Below, piece after piece: positions 8,520 through 16,583 of a stretch of DNA of 64,000 bases. A program made the translations under genes and the position numbers. The notes under the pieces are model-generated. The model was not told the DNA's origin. It was given only the letters and a program-made list of their open reading frames with translations, and ran no database searches. Positions within the stretch are counted from its first letter, which is position 1, and each line of letters starts with the position of its first letter. The stretch is from Gemmatimonas sp. (lineage in GTDB: Bacteria > Gemmatimonadota > Gemmatimonadetes > Gemmatimonadales > Gemmatimonadaceae): positions 74,174 through 138,173 of the forward strand of contig NZ_JANPLK010000014.1 in NCBI RefSeq assembly GCF_031426495.1, in the 5' to 3' direction.

Positions 8520-10412
8520 TCAGCGATAGCCGCCAGCACGGCGGCCGATCCATTCGCCGCACAGCAGCAACAGGGCGAGCACGAAGGGCCATCCGGCGTC
8601 GGCCAGTCGCGGGGCATCCGACGACAACGCCCCGCGGGAGAGCACGCCATCGCGCACGGTGGGGGCACGGGGCACCCATTCGCGCGAGGCGTTCACCACC
8701 AACACGCTGGGACCGCCCTCGGCCTGCACATCGTACACCCCAGCGGCCAACGCGGGTGAGGTAGTTTCGAAGCTCGAGCCGGTGAATCGCAACGTGAGTG
8801 AATCGACCACGCTGTCCCCACGGCGGCTGAGTCGCACGGCCACGACCGAATCGGCCCCGCCGCGGCGCCACGCCACCGGATCACCGGCACGCATCAGTGA
8901 CGCCATTGGCCGCGCCGCACGCACATCACCGCGTCCAGCGGCCAACCAGTCGAAGATGGCGCCCCACAACGCGCCGAACGCCTCAGCGGACCTTCCGCCG
9001 CGTAGCGCCCAGCCAGCGTATCCCGAGCCAGAGACGACGACGGTGCGCACACCGTTCTCGATGCGCGCGGCGATGGCCGGCACCGCCTCGCCTCGCTTCC
9101 CCAACTGCGCCGTCAGGACGGGCATGGTGCCACGCGCCGGGCCGGCGAGCGTGAGGGGTGGCAAGGAATCGAGCGGCAAGCCGGCGAGTGCGGCGGCCAA
9201 CGGCGACGCCGGCACGCCTGACGCATACCACTCGGGCGTTCGTGCCATTTCACCGGCCCGCGCGATCGCCGTGGGCGGCGCGGGAATCCAGAGCGCCTTC
9301 GCGCCGGTGGCGCTCCGCACCGCTGCGCGCGGACGCCACGCCGTATCGCCATGTACGATCAGCATCCCTGCCGCCCCGGCCTGCGTCTTGACGTCGTCCT
9401 CACTGATCGGCGCCAACGAGCCTTCCACCCGCCACACACCGGGTGCGAGGCGCAGGAAGGCCCGTGTCGGCACGTTCAGGGCGCCGCGCAGCACCACCAG
9501 TGCCTCGCGCACATCGAGGTCAGGCGCGGTCGAGACAAACACCGCCGCAGGGCGGTCACCGATGTCGATCGTGCTGGACAGCGTGTCGTTGCGCGGTTCG
9601 GCGTCACCGGGAACGAGCACCACCGATCGCACGATCGCCGAACGCGCACCGCGCGGCAGGGCGATGGTGGCGGTCACGCGCGTGGAGGTGAGCGCACCCA
9701 ACGCCGGCACAGGGAGCGTAGCCGGCGCGACACCATCGACCATCACGCGCCACTGCGCCTGTGGCGTCGCCGTGGCACCGGAAGTGATGGTTGCCGCCAC
9801 CGTGATCGTATCGCCCGCTGTGGCGCTCGTCGGCACTGCCATCTCGGCGATCGCGCCGTCGGTGCGCGGCGCATTCGCCAGCACGCGAATGCGCGAGCCG
9901 GTCGGGGCTTCGGCGAGGGACTCGGCATCATCCACCTCACCGTCGGTGAGCAGCACCAGCGGACGCCCGAGCGAGGCCGCCCGATCGACTGCGGCGCGCA
10001 CACGCGAACCTTGATCATCGGACCGCAGCGTCGCGATGTCGGAGGCGCTGATGTCGCGAATGGAATCGCCAACGATCACGAAGGCCTCGGCGCCGGGCGC
10101 ATCGCGCTTGGCCGTCGCGGCCAGGCGCTCGCGCCACGCGTTGACCACGGAGTTCTCGTCACCGACCGCGCGACGCGAGGAGGCAGAGACGTCGATCGCC
10201 ACCAGGGGCGTTGCCGGGCGGGGTGGCGCCGAGGGGGCGCCGAACAGAATGGCCGCGACGAGCGTCACGGCGAGGGCGCGCAAGGCGCCAAGCATGATCG
10301 CACGGGAGCGCGCAAGCGTTCCGACACGCCCGTAGGCGAGCCAGGCCGCGGCAACGCCGAGTGCGAGGGCAAGTATCCAGCGAATCACGACAGTAACGTC
10401 ATTGATCGGCAC
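8520..10412 (-). CDS. Membrane-anchored von Willebrand factor A-like protein of unknown role
   Basis: About 630 residues. Two hydrophobic segments occur near the N-terminus and one near the C-terminus (about WPFVLALLLL), so the central region is probably extracytoplasmic. The MIDAS-like motif DVSAS (near residue 74) and LLTDGEVDD suggest a von Willebrand A fold. The architecture resembles BatA/BatB-neighbourhood proteins, but no MoxR ATPase gene is nearby, so no function is assigned. The start is uncertain: GTG at 10412 or 10388 are both possible. A TTG at 10436 is less likely because it lies inside a terminator-like hairpin. Confidence 0.75.
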   Translation of the reverse strand: MPINDVTVVIRWILALALGVAAAWLAYGRVGTLARSRAIMLGALRALAVTLVAAILFGAPSAPPRPATPLVAIDVSASSRRAVGDENSVVNAWRERLAATAKRDAPGAEAFVIVGDSIRDISASDIATLRSDDQGSRVRAAVDRAASLGRPLVLLTDGEVDDAESLAEAPTGSRIRVLANAPRTDGAIAEMAVPTSATAGDTITVAATITSGATATPQAQWRVMVDGVAPATLPVPALGALTSTRVTATIALPRGARSAIVRSVVLVPGDAEPRNDTLSSTIDIGDRPAAVFVSTAPDLDVREALVVLRGALNVPTRAFLRLAPGVWRVEGSLAPISEDDVKTQAGAAGMLIVHGDTAWRPRAAVRSATGAKALWIPAPPTAIARAGEMARTPEWYASGVPASPLAAALAGLPLDSLPPLTLAGPARGTMPVLTAQLGKRGEAVPAIAARIENGVRTVVVSGSGYAGWALRGGRSAEAFGALWGAIFDWLAAGRGDVRAARPMASLMRAGDPVAWRRGGADSVVAVRLSRRGDSVVDSLTLRFTGSSFETTSPALAAGVYDVQAEGGPSVLVVNASREWVPRAPTVRDGVLSRGALSSDAPRLADAGWPFVLALLLLCGEWIGRRAGGYR

Positions 10413-10427
10413 GATGGGAGAAAGGGC

Positions 10428-10461
10428 AAAGGGCAAAGAAGCCGAAGCCTCTTTGCCCTTT
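10428..10461 (-). terminator. Terminator-like hairpin downstream of the M23 peptidase gene
   Basis: Two 15-base arms (10428-10442 and 10447-10461) pair with one mismatch around a 4-base CGAA/TTCG loop. On the minus strand a pyrimidine-rich, T-containing tract follows. An extra AAAGGGC unit abuts the left arm, giving a 7-base period like the other intergenic elements in the window. It probably ends the ftsZ-M23 transcript. Confidence 0.7.
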
Positions 10462-10483
10462 ACGCGGAACGATGCCGATCAGT

Positions 10484-11779
10484 TCAGTCGCCGGCGACGC
10501 GCGTGATCACCGGCGCCGCCGCCGTGCTCGCGGCGCGGGGGCCATCGAGACGGGCGAAGAGCCGTGCCCTGAGATCGTCGAAGCTCGCACGCTGTCCTGA
10601 GGCGAGCGGCTCACCGGTCACGTTGCGCAGGGCGACCCTCGGATCGCGGTGCTTACCGTTCACGAGCACTTCAAAATGCAGGTGAGGTGCGGTGGACAGC
10701 CCCGTGGTGCCCACGAACGCGACCGTACGCGAGATCGAGACCGTGGTGCCACGACGGATGCCAGGGGCGAACGCATTCAGATGGCCATAGCGCGTGACGA
10801 AGCCGTTGCGATGCCGAATCTCGAGCACGCGACCATACCCGCCCTTCCAGCCGGCAAAGATCACGACGCCATCGCCCAGCGCGCGGACGGGGGTGCCGCG
10901 GGCGGCGGCATAGTCCATCCCTTGGTGCGCGCGCACGGTGCCGAGGATCGGATGGCGACGCAGGCCGAACACGCTCGAGATGCGCCGGAAAGCGAGCGGT
11001 GCCCGCAGAAACGCGGCTCGCATCGACTTGCCTTCTCCATCGAAATACGCGCTCTTGCTGCCCTGCGCGAATCGCATGGTTTCCACGCGACGGCCATCGA
11101 CGGTGAGCCGGGCGGCGATGACGTCGCCGGGTCGGACAGCCCCATTCGGCGCGCGCTGGCGCTCCATGAGCACTTTGATCGTATCGCCTTCGCGCAGATC
11201 GCGGCTCAGGTCGACGCGGTATTCAAGAATGTCGGCCAGCGCGTAGGCGACTTCATTGCGCACATTGGCCGGAAACGCATCGGCACCCTGTGCAATGGCT
11301 CCCGTCAGCGTGGACGAGACCACGCCGCCAACGACGACCGTGTCGGTGGTCCAAGGCAGCGTCTCTTCTTTCTCCAGCCATCCGGACCGCGAACCGCCCG
11401 TGGCGGAGCGTGTGAAGCGCACCAAGCGATCGATGGCCAGCTGCAGCACGACCTCGGAGGCGCCGGAATCCGCGCTGACCGTAGAGGTGATCGTGGTGCC
11501 GGCGCGGATCTTCCGGGCGTCGATTGCCTGCGACTCGCGCAACACACGGGCGGCTTCGTCGCGCGGGACGCCTGCGCGTTCCAGCACGGCCACGAGCGGC
11601 TCCCCCCGCTTGACGGTGTCGACGCGCACGCGCCACTTGGACGCGACAGAAACACGAGACCCCGCAGCGAGCACTGTCGCTGCGGGGCGTTCGGGGACAG
11701 GACGTCCCAACGCAATTGCGGTGGCTCCGATACCGGCACAAAGGGTAGCCATCAGGAGCCGTGCGCGAGCGCTGGTCAA
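10484..11779 (-). CDS. M23-family metallopeptidase (peptidoglycan endopeptidase), translationally coupled to ftsZ
   Basis: A predicted secreted or membrane-anchored LytM-type protein of 431 residues. It has an N-terminal hydrophobic segment (about 8-25) and a LysM/OapA-like middle region. The C-terminal M23 domain shows zinc ligands in HQGMDYA (near residue 287) and HLHFEV (near 368), with RYGHL between them. Both metal motifs are intact, so it may be an active endopeptidase rather than a NlpD/EnvC-type activator. The start is a TTG at 11779 that overlaps the ftsZ stop by 4 bases (TTGA). An internal ATG at codon 10 is the alternative. Its position suggests cell-wall cleavage tied to septation; that link is inference. 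Confidence 0.88.
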   Translation of the reverse strand: MTSARARLLMATLCAGIGATAIALGRPVPERPAATVLAAGSRVSVASKWRVRVDTVKRGEPLVAVLERAGVPRDEAARVLRESQAIDARKIRAGTTITSTVSADSGASEVVLQLAIDRLVRFTRSATGGSRSGWLEKEETLPWTTDTVVVGGVVSSTLTGAIAQGADAFPANVRNEVAYALADILEYRVDLSRDLREGDTIKVLMERQRAPNGAVRPGDVIAARLTVDGRRVETMRFAQGSKSAYFDGEGKSMRAAFLRAPLAFRRISSVFGLRRHPILGTVRAHQGMDYAAARGTPVRALGDGVVIFAGWKGGYGRVLEIRHRNGFVTRYGHLNAFAPGIRRGTTVSISRTVAFVGTTGLSTAPHLHFEVLVNGKHRDPRVALRNVTGEPLASGQRASFDDLRARLFARLDGPRAASTAAAPVITRVAGD

Positions 11780-13032
11780 TCCATCTGTCTCCGTATGAAC
11801 GTCGGGATTTCCATGTCGTCTAGCTCAGTGCTTGGCGACGGGGAGATCGGAGGAACGCGAGACGGCCGTGGCGGCGCGCCTTCCCAAGCAGGACGAGCGG
11901 GGGCGGCCACAGGTCTCGAAGCGGGCCGGTCCCTCGTAGGGAACGGCAGCACCGCAGGGGACTTGGCCGCCGCTGCAGGAGGAAAAGATGCAGCGGGCGG
12001 ATTGGCAGCGGAAGGGCTCGTTGTGCCGAGCGGCACATTACGGACGACTCCGTTGCCGGCGCCTCCCTGCATCTGCCGGTCGAATCCGGTCGCAATGACC
12101 GTAACGCGGATCTCGTTCATCATGGCGGGCTCATGCACGGCGCCGAAGATGATCTCGGCGTTGTCCCCGACCGCGTCGTGCACGATGTCGTTGATCTGCG
12201 TGACTTCGCCGAGGGTAAGGTCTTCGCCGCCCGTGATGTTGACGAGCACGCCGGTGGCGCCGGAGATCGAGACGTTGTCGAGCAACGGCGAGGCGATAGC
12301 CTGCTGGGCGGCTTCCATGGCGCGGTTCTCGCCGCGGCCGATGCCCGTGCCCATGAGCGCCGAGCCGCCGTTCTGCATGACGGTGCGCACGTCGGCGAAG
12401 TCGACGTTCACGAGGCCGGTTTCGCTGATGAGCAGCGAAATGCCCTGCGTGGCGTGCAGCAATACTTCGTCGGCCTTCTTGAGCGCCTCATGGAACGGGA
12501 TGCCCTTGCCGACCACCGCGAGCAGTCGCTCGTTGGGCACGATAATCATCGTGTCCACGTGCTTGCGCATCTCGGCGATGCCTTCTTCCGCCTGGCGCAT
12601 CCGCTTGCGTCCTTCGAACAGGAACGGCCGCGTGACGATGCCGACGGTGAGCGCGCCCGCTTCACGCGCCAGCTCGCAGATCACGGGAGCCGCGCCCGTG
12701 CCCGTCCCGCCACCCATACCACAGGTGACGAACACGAGATCCGCGTTGCCAAGCACGCGCTTGGTGTCTTCTCGGTTTTCATCGATCGCCTGCCGCCCGA
12801 TCTCCGGGCGAGCGCCAGCACCGAGTCCACGCGTGAGCTTCTTGCCGATCTGAATCTTGACGTCGGCCTTGGAATTCATGAGCGCCTGCGCGTCGGTGTT
12901 CACCGAAATGAACTCGACGCCCTCGAGGTGTTCCTCGATCATGCGGTTGACGGCATTACCGCCACCGCCGCCCACGCCCACGACTTTCATGCGGGCGTTC
13001 TGGGAAGCGCTCTCTTCGAACTCGAAGGTCAT
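11776..13032 (-). CDS. ftsZ: Cell division protein FtsZ
   Basis: The tubulin-like GTPase that forms the division ring. The 418-residue protein has the N-terminal GTP-binding fold with the signature GGGTGTG at residues 107-113. The T7 synergy loop is NVDFADVR. A proline/alanine-rich linker follows. The last 15 residues hold the conserved tail (EIPTFIRRQ) that binds FtsA and other partners. ATG at 13032 was chosen because GGAG (13042-13045) lies 9 bases upstream; the ATG at 13047 has no such site. It has its own upstream region with a candidate promoter and a DnaA box. It is separated from ftsA by an M14 peptidase gene, which is unusual. Confidence 0.97.
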   Translation of the reverse strand: MTFEFEESASQNARMKVVGVGGGGGNAVNRMIEEHLEGVEFISVNTDAQALMNSKADVKIQIGKKLTRGLGAGARPEIGRQAIDENREDTKRVLGNADLVFVTCGMGGGTGTGAAPVICELAREAGALTVGIVTRPFLFEGRKRMRQAEEGIAEMRKHVDTMIIVPNERLLAVVGKGIPFHEALKKADEVLLHATQGISLLISETGLVNVDFADVRTVMQNGGSALMGTGIGRGENRAMEAAQQAIASPLLDNVSISGATGVLVNITGGEDLTLGEVTQINDIVHDAVGDNAEIIFGAVHEPAMMNEIRVTVIATGFDRQMQGGAGNGVVRNVPLGTTSPSAANPPAASFPPAAAAKSPAVLPFPTRDRPASRPVAAPARPAWEGAPPRPSRVPPISPSPSTELDDMEIPTFIRRQMD

Positions 13033-13194
13033 GCGGGGGAGCTCCATACGGGGCTTTGCGGGCTCAGGGTGGTTCGCACAGCAACCCGGCAGCAGGCTGG
13101 GTCGCCACGAATCCTCTGCAGCGAGCTCCGCCAACGTTGGCGGTCCGCGCACGGACTCTCGGGAATGTGGAAGATCATGCCGCATGATGCGAAA

Positions 13195-13230
13195 GCTTCC
13201 CTAGAATACACATTCGAGAGTGCAGCGCAA
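13195..13230 (-). promoter_or_regulatory. Candidate ftsZ promoter
   Basis: On the minus strand TTGCGC (13225-13230) and TATTCT (13203-13208) are spaced by 16 bases. The -10 side continues into AGGGAAGC, matching the hybrid-kinase upstream element (5359-5375) at 15 of 17 positions. It lies about 170 bases upstream of the ftsZ start. The repeated match supports a real regulatory element, but its class of sigma factor is unknown. Confidence 0.5.
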
Positions 13231-13296
13231 CCCGTGAAATCCGTTGAAGTTGGACGGATTCGTCACGACTTTGGGCGGCGTGAAACAGGCCCGATT

Positions 13297-13305
13297 TTAT
13301 CCACA
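13297..13305 (+). promoter_or_regulatory. Perfect DnaA box upstream of ftsZ
   Basis: TTATCCACA is an exact match to the consensus DnaA box. It lies about 265 bases upstream of the ftsZ start and about 67 bases upstream of the candidate promoter's -35 hexamer. Only one box is seen, so it is a possible regulatory site, not an origin. Confidence 0.45.
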
Positions 13306-13350
13306 TATTCGCCGCATGGAACGGCTTGTGACATTCGCGAATGGGGCCAT

Positions 13351-13457
13351 TGAACTGATCACACAGAGCAAAGGAGAAAAAGAGAAAAGGAGGCGACTGG
13401 ATTGGGCGGCCCGGTCTCTTTTTCTCTTTTTCTCTTCGCCTCCGTCTGATCAGTTCA
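13351..13457. repeat. Hairpin element with 11-bp perfect terminal inverted repeats, between the M14 peptidase and ftsZ
   Basis: TGAACTGATCA (13351-13361) and its exact reverse complement (13447-13457) enclose a purine-rich arm of GAGAAAAA-type units and a pyrimidine-rich arm of CTCTTTTT-type units, which also pair with each other. The M14 gene stop lies 26 bases away, so it can serve as that gene's terminator. With the DnaA box and promoter candidate, it accounts for most of the 450-base gap 13033-13482. Confidence 0.6.
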
Positions 13458-13482
13458 GCGGGTCTGCGTCAAATGCGCGACC

Positions 13483-16464
13483 TTATCGGCCCGCCGGTGC
13501 CGTTGCCGCCGACGGCTTGGCGTCCGCCGCACCACCGGCGTCGTTCCAGTTGATGATGCTATTGAACACCATGTTGAACTCGCCGTGGTTCTGCCACCGG
13601 TAGATCGGGTTGTTGGCGAACATGATCACACGACCGTTGCCCTTCACGGCGCCCGGCACGTCCACGGCGAACGGCCGCGACTTCAGGGAGTCGGCGCCCG
13701 TCATGAGACCCGAGAGCACCGCTTTGTCACCGCCGACGTAGCGCGCGAGCACATTCCCTTCGTCGGCGATTCCGACCTTGAACGGCGTGCCGCCCACGTA
13801 CTTCACCGGGATCACGGTCTTGCCGAAGCCGTAGAACACCGGATGCTCCGGACGCGTGATCGTGGCTTCCACCAGGGGACGCTGCGACGTGAGCCCCGGC
13901 ACGGTGGTCTTATCGACCGTTCGCGCCCAACCGAACTCGATCGGCAGACGCGCGGATTCGCCGATCGCGATCAGCGTACCACCCGACGCGAGGAACGCGG
14001 CGACTGCATCGACGCCGGGCTGACCGAAGCCGCCCGTGAGATCCTTCGTCTCGCCGTACATGCCGAGGAACTTGTACTTGTCGTTCTTGAGATACGGCTG
14101 CGCGCGTGCGGCCGGCGCCTGCATCACCGTCTGCCGGCTCAGGTTCTGCTCGGCCATCAGGATCACGTCGTAGTCCTTTCGCAGGTTCCCCTGCACCACG
14201 CGCTCCTTGTAGACCAAGTCGTACGGAATCTTGAACTCGTCGAACGTGAGACGATACCAGCCCAGATTCTGCGTGCCGGTCCACTGCGAGTAGATGGCGA
14301 CCCGCGGCACATCGGCGTCGTGCATCGATACCGACGGTGCGCGGCCCAGCATGGCGGCGGTGAGTCCCAGCGAATCCACCAGCGTACGCACCCGCGGCGC
14401 ATACTTGCCATCGATCACAAACGAACCGGCCGGGAACGTCGTGTCGCCGGCGGCGAAGCGCTGCTCGGCCACCTTCATCGGCACCGTGCGCAGCAGATAG
14501 CGCAACGTGACCATGTTGTTCGAGCCGGTGTGCGCCACGGCGATGGCTGCATTGCCGCTGCCGCGTGTGTTGCCCTTCAGCACGATCTTGTCGATCGGTG
14601 ATACGGCGGCCTTCAAAATGCTGGGATCGGCGATTTCGACGACATCCACGTCCATCGCGAGCCCCATCGACCAGCCGCTGTCGTCGTACGTGTTCAGGCG
14701 GGCGTCCGGATACTGCTGCCGCTCGATGAGATTCTTGGCGAGACGACCGTAGGGCTGATCGCGCTTGATGACATACGAGCCGGCCGGATACGTGATCGCC
14801 CCGACCTTCACCGGCGCCGTGGCCTGCCCCACTTCGATGCGCTGGACGCGTAGCAGATTCACGAACTCGGCCACGCGCGTCATGTCACGCTGCAGCGGAA
14901 TCACGAACCCGTACGGCGCCTTGACCTTGCCCTCTTCAATGCTGTTGCGCGTCTTGATGTAGAAGTTCTCGAGCACGGTGGCCGGGAACATCGACGCCAG
15001 CTGGAGCGCCGACAACACGCCGGTCTGCATGTAGTTCGTGTTCGAGCGCCGCGTGAACGTGGCGATATCGTTGAAGCCGATCGGATTGCCGCGATACCAC
15101 TCACGATCCTGTGCGCCACCACGACCGGTCGGTACCGCGCCGCCGCGACCGCCACCAAGTCCGCCACCTGCAGCGGGCGCGGCAGACGCCGTGCCGTTGC
15201 GCGCGTTGGCCATCGCCGTGCTGTCGAGGTCACGACCCGACTGCGTCTCGTACATCTTCATGAGACCGTTGTGGTTGTACGCCACCGATCCGAGATAGCC
15301 GGGCGACCAGCCGTCCATGAAGGCGTGGGTGTACACGCCCGGCATGCCCCACTTCGTCATCTGCGCCATCTCCCAGTTGCCGAACCACGGCAACTCGGCG
15401 AACAGGATCGGATCGAGATTCGGATTCTGCGGCGGGCCACCGGTGTACGTGTACAACAACGGCTGCGCTTCATGCAGATCGTGCATGATCGGCGGATACG
15501 CCGTGAAGTACCAATCGATGATCGCGCGCATCTGCACCAGCTTGATGTTGATGTCGCGATTGTTGTCGTGGTACACGTACTTGCCCCAGTACGGCACGCC
15601 CGCGCCGCCGCCAAAGCCACCACCACCACCCGGTGCCGGCACGGCGGCGGGCACCCGACGCGTGGTATCGCCGGCGACCACTGCGGTCGCGGGCGGAGCC
15701 GGCACCACGGCGGGAGTGATCGCCGGCGCCGGAATGGCTGCCGCCATGTCGAGACCGCGGAAGAACCAGTCGACGTTGCGATCGCGGCCGTCGGCATCGG
15801 CCGCCGGCGTCATCGATACGTACAGCTGTTCACGGATCTGGCTGATCAACGGCGATGTTTCGGTCACCAGCCTATACGCCAGTTCCATCAGCATTTCCGA
15901 CGGACCGGTTTCGCCGCTGTGCAGGCCGCCCATGAAGTGGTAGTGCGGCTTCGTATCGGTCAGCACCGCCTTCACCTGGGCCTCGGTCATGCCGCGCGGG
16001 TCGGCGATCTTCGCGAGGTTTTTCCGGTTCTGGTCGAGGCGCTGCATATTCGCCTCCGACGAGATCCAGACCACGACGAGCTCACGACCTTCGTCGGAGC
16101 GACCGATGGTTTCGATCTTCACCCGCGGCGACGCTGCAGCGAGCGCGCGGTAATACTTCAGCTGATCGGCGTAGTACGTGAGCTTGCGCGGCGCGCCGAT
16201 GTGGTAGCCGAGCACATCGCGCGGGGTCGGGATGCCCGCCACCAGTGGCAGGTGATCCACCAGCGGGCTGCCGTGCTTCGGATTGGCGAGCCACTCCTGG
16301 TAGCTCTGCGTGAACGTCGGATCCTGCTTCTGATTGGGATCGCGCGTTTCGGTCGTGAGCTGCTGGGCAGCCAGTGACGCGAAGGGCGCAAATCCGAGCA
16401 GAAGCGCGTGGCGCGTAAGCACCTGGCGCACGGCTCGGAAACGGGAGAGACCGACGTCGATCAC
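13483..16464 (-). CDS. Secreted M14-family zinc carboxypeptidase inside the division cluster
   Basis: A 993-residue predicted exported metallopeptidase with a signal-peptide-like N-terminus ending near SLAAQQ. The M14 fold is indicated by the zinc motif HSGE (near residue 180, in GGLHSGETG), an NRD motif and a later histidine (MHDLHE, near 329). A glycine-rich insert lies near 285-300. The C-terminal part (about 690-900) looks like a GATase/ThuA-type fold often attached to this family. Substrate is unknown; the family includes both protein and peptidoglycan carboxypeptidases. It sits between ftsA and ftsZ on the same strand, bounded on each side by palindromic repeat elements, so it may be its own transcription unit or an insertion into the ancestral ftsA-ftsZ pair. 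Confidence 0.87.
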   Translation of the reverse strand: MIDVGLSRFRAVRQVLTRHALLLGFAPFASLAAQQLTTETRDPNQKQDPTFTQSYQEWLANPKHGSPLVDHLPLVAGIPTPRDVLGYHIGAPRKLTYYADQLKYYRALAAASPRVKIETIGRSDEGRELVVVWISSEANMQRLDQNRKNLAKIADPRGMTEAQVKAVLTDTKPHYHFMGGLHSGETGPSEMLMELAYRLVTETSPLISQIREQLYVSMTPAADADGRDRNVDWFFRGLDMAAAIPAPAITPAVVPAPPATAVVAGDTTRRVPAAVPAPGGGGGFGGGAGVPYWGKYVYHDNNRDINIKLVQMRAIIDWYFTAYPPIMHDLHEAQPLLYTYTGGPPQNPNLDPILFAELPWFGNWEMAQMTKWGMPGVYTHAFMDGWSPGYLGSVAYNHNGLMKMYETQSGRDLDSTAMANARNGTASAAPAAGGGLGGGRGGAVPTGRGGAQDREWYRGNPIGFNDIATFTRRSNTNYMQTGVLSALQLASMFPATVLENFYIKTRNSIEEGKVKAPYGFVIPLQRDMTRVAEFVNLLRVQRIEVGQATAPVKVGAITYPAGSYVIKRDQPYGRLAKNLIERQQYPDARLNTYDDSGWSMGLAMDVDVVEIADPSILKAAVSPIDKIVLKGNTRGSGNAAIAVAHTGSNNMVTLRYLLRTVPMKVAEQRFAAGDTTFPAGSFVIDGKYAPRVRTLVDSLGLTAAMLGRAPSVSMHDADVPRVAIYSQWTGTQNLGWYRLTFDEFKIPYDLVYKERVVQGNLRKDYDVILMAEQNLSRQTVMQAPAARAQPYLKNDKYKFLGMYGETKDLTGGFGQPGVDAVAAFLASGGTLIAIGESARLPIEFGWARTVDKTTVPGLTSQRPLVEATITRPEHPVFYGFGKTVIPVKYVGGTPFKVGIADEGNVLARYVGGDKAVLSGLMTGADSLKSRPFAVDVPGAVKGNGRVIMFANNPIYRWQNHGEFNMVFNSIINWNDAGGAADAKPSAATAPAGR

Positions 16465-16477
16465 GAAAGCTCCGACA

Positions 16478-16576
16478 GTAAGGAGTAAGAAGTACGGAGT
16501 AGGGAGTAGCGTTAAGCGACTACGGGGTACCGAGACACCCGTCTCCGTACCCCGTACCTCTTACTCTCTACTTCGC
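16478..16576. repeat. Palindromic heptamer-repeat element between ftsA and the M14 peptidase
   Basis: The left arm (16478-16509) is made of 7-base units such as AGTAAGG and AGTACGG, five in a row. The right arm (16541-16572) has the complementary units such as CCGTACC and TCTTACT. The arms form an imperfect long hairpin. It lies directly after the ftsA stop and before the M14 start, so it may terminate the rsmH-ftsA transcript. Confidence 0.7.
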
Positions 16577-16583
16577 TGTTCCG

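Noticed and set aside
10413..10436. TTG start at 10436 for the von Willebrand-like gene
   Set aside because: It would place the first codons in the terminator-like hairpin; GTG starts further in are more likely.
13483..16464. Prophage or transposon at the M14 peptidase
   Set aside because: No integrase, transposase or change in base composition is seen; only the repeat elements frame it.
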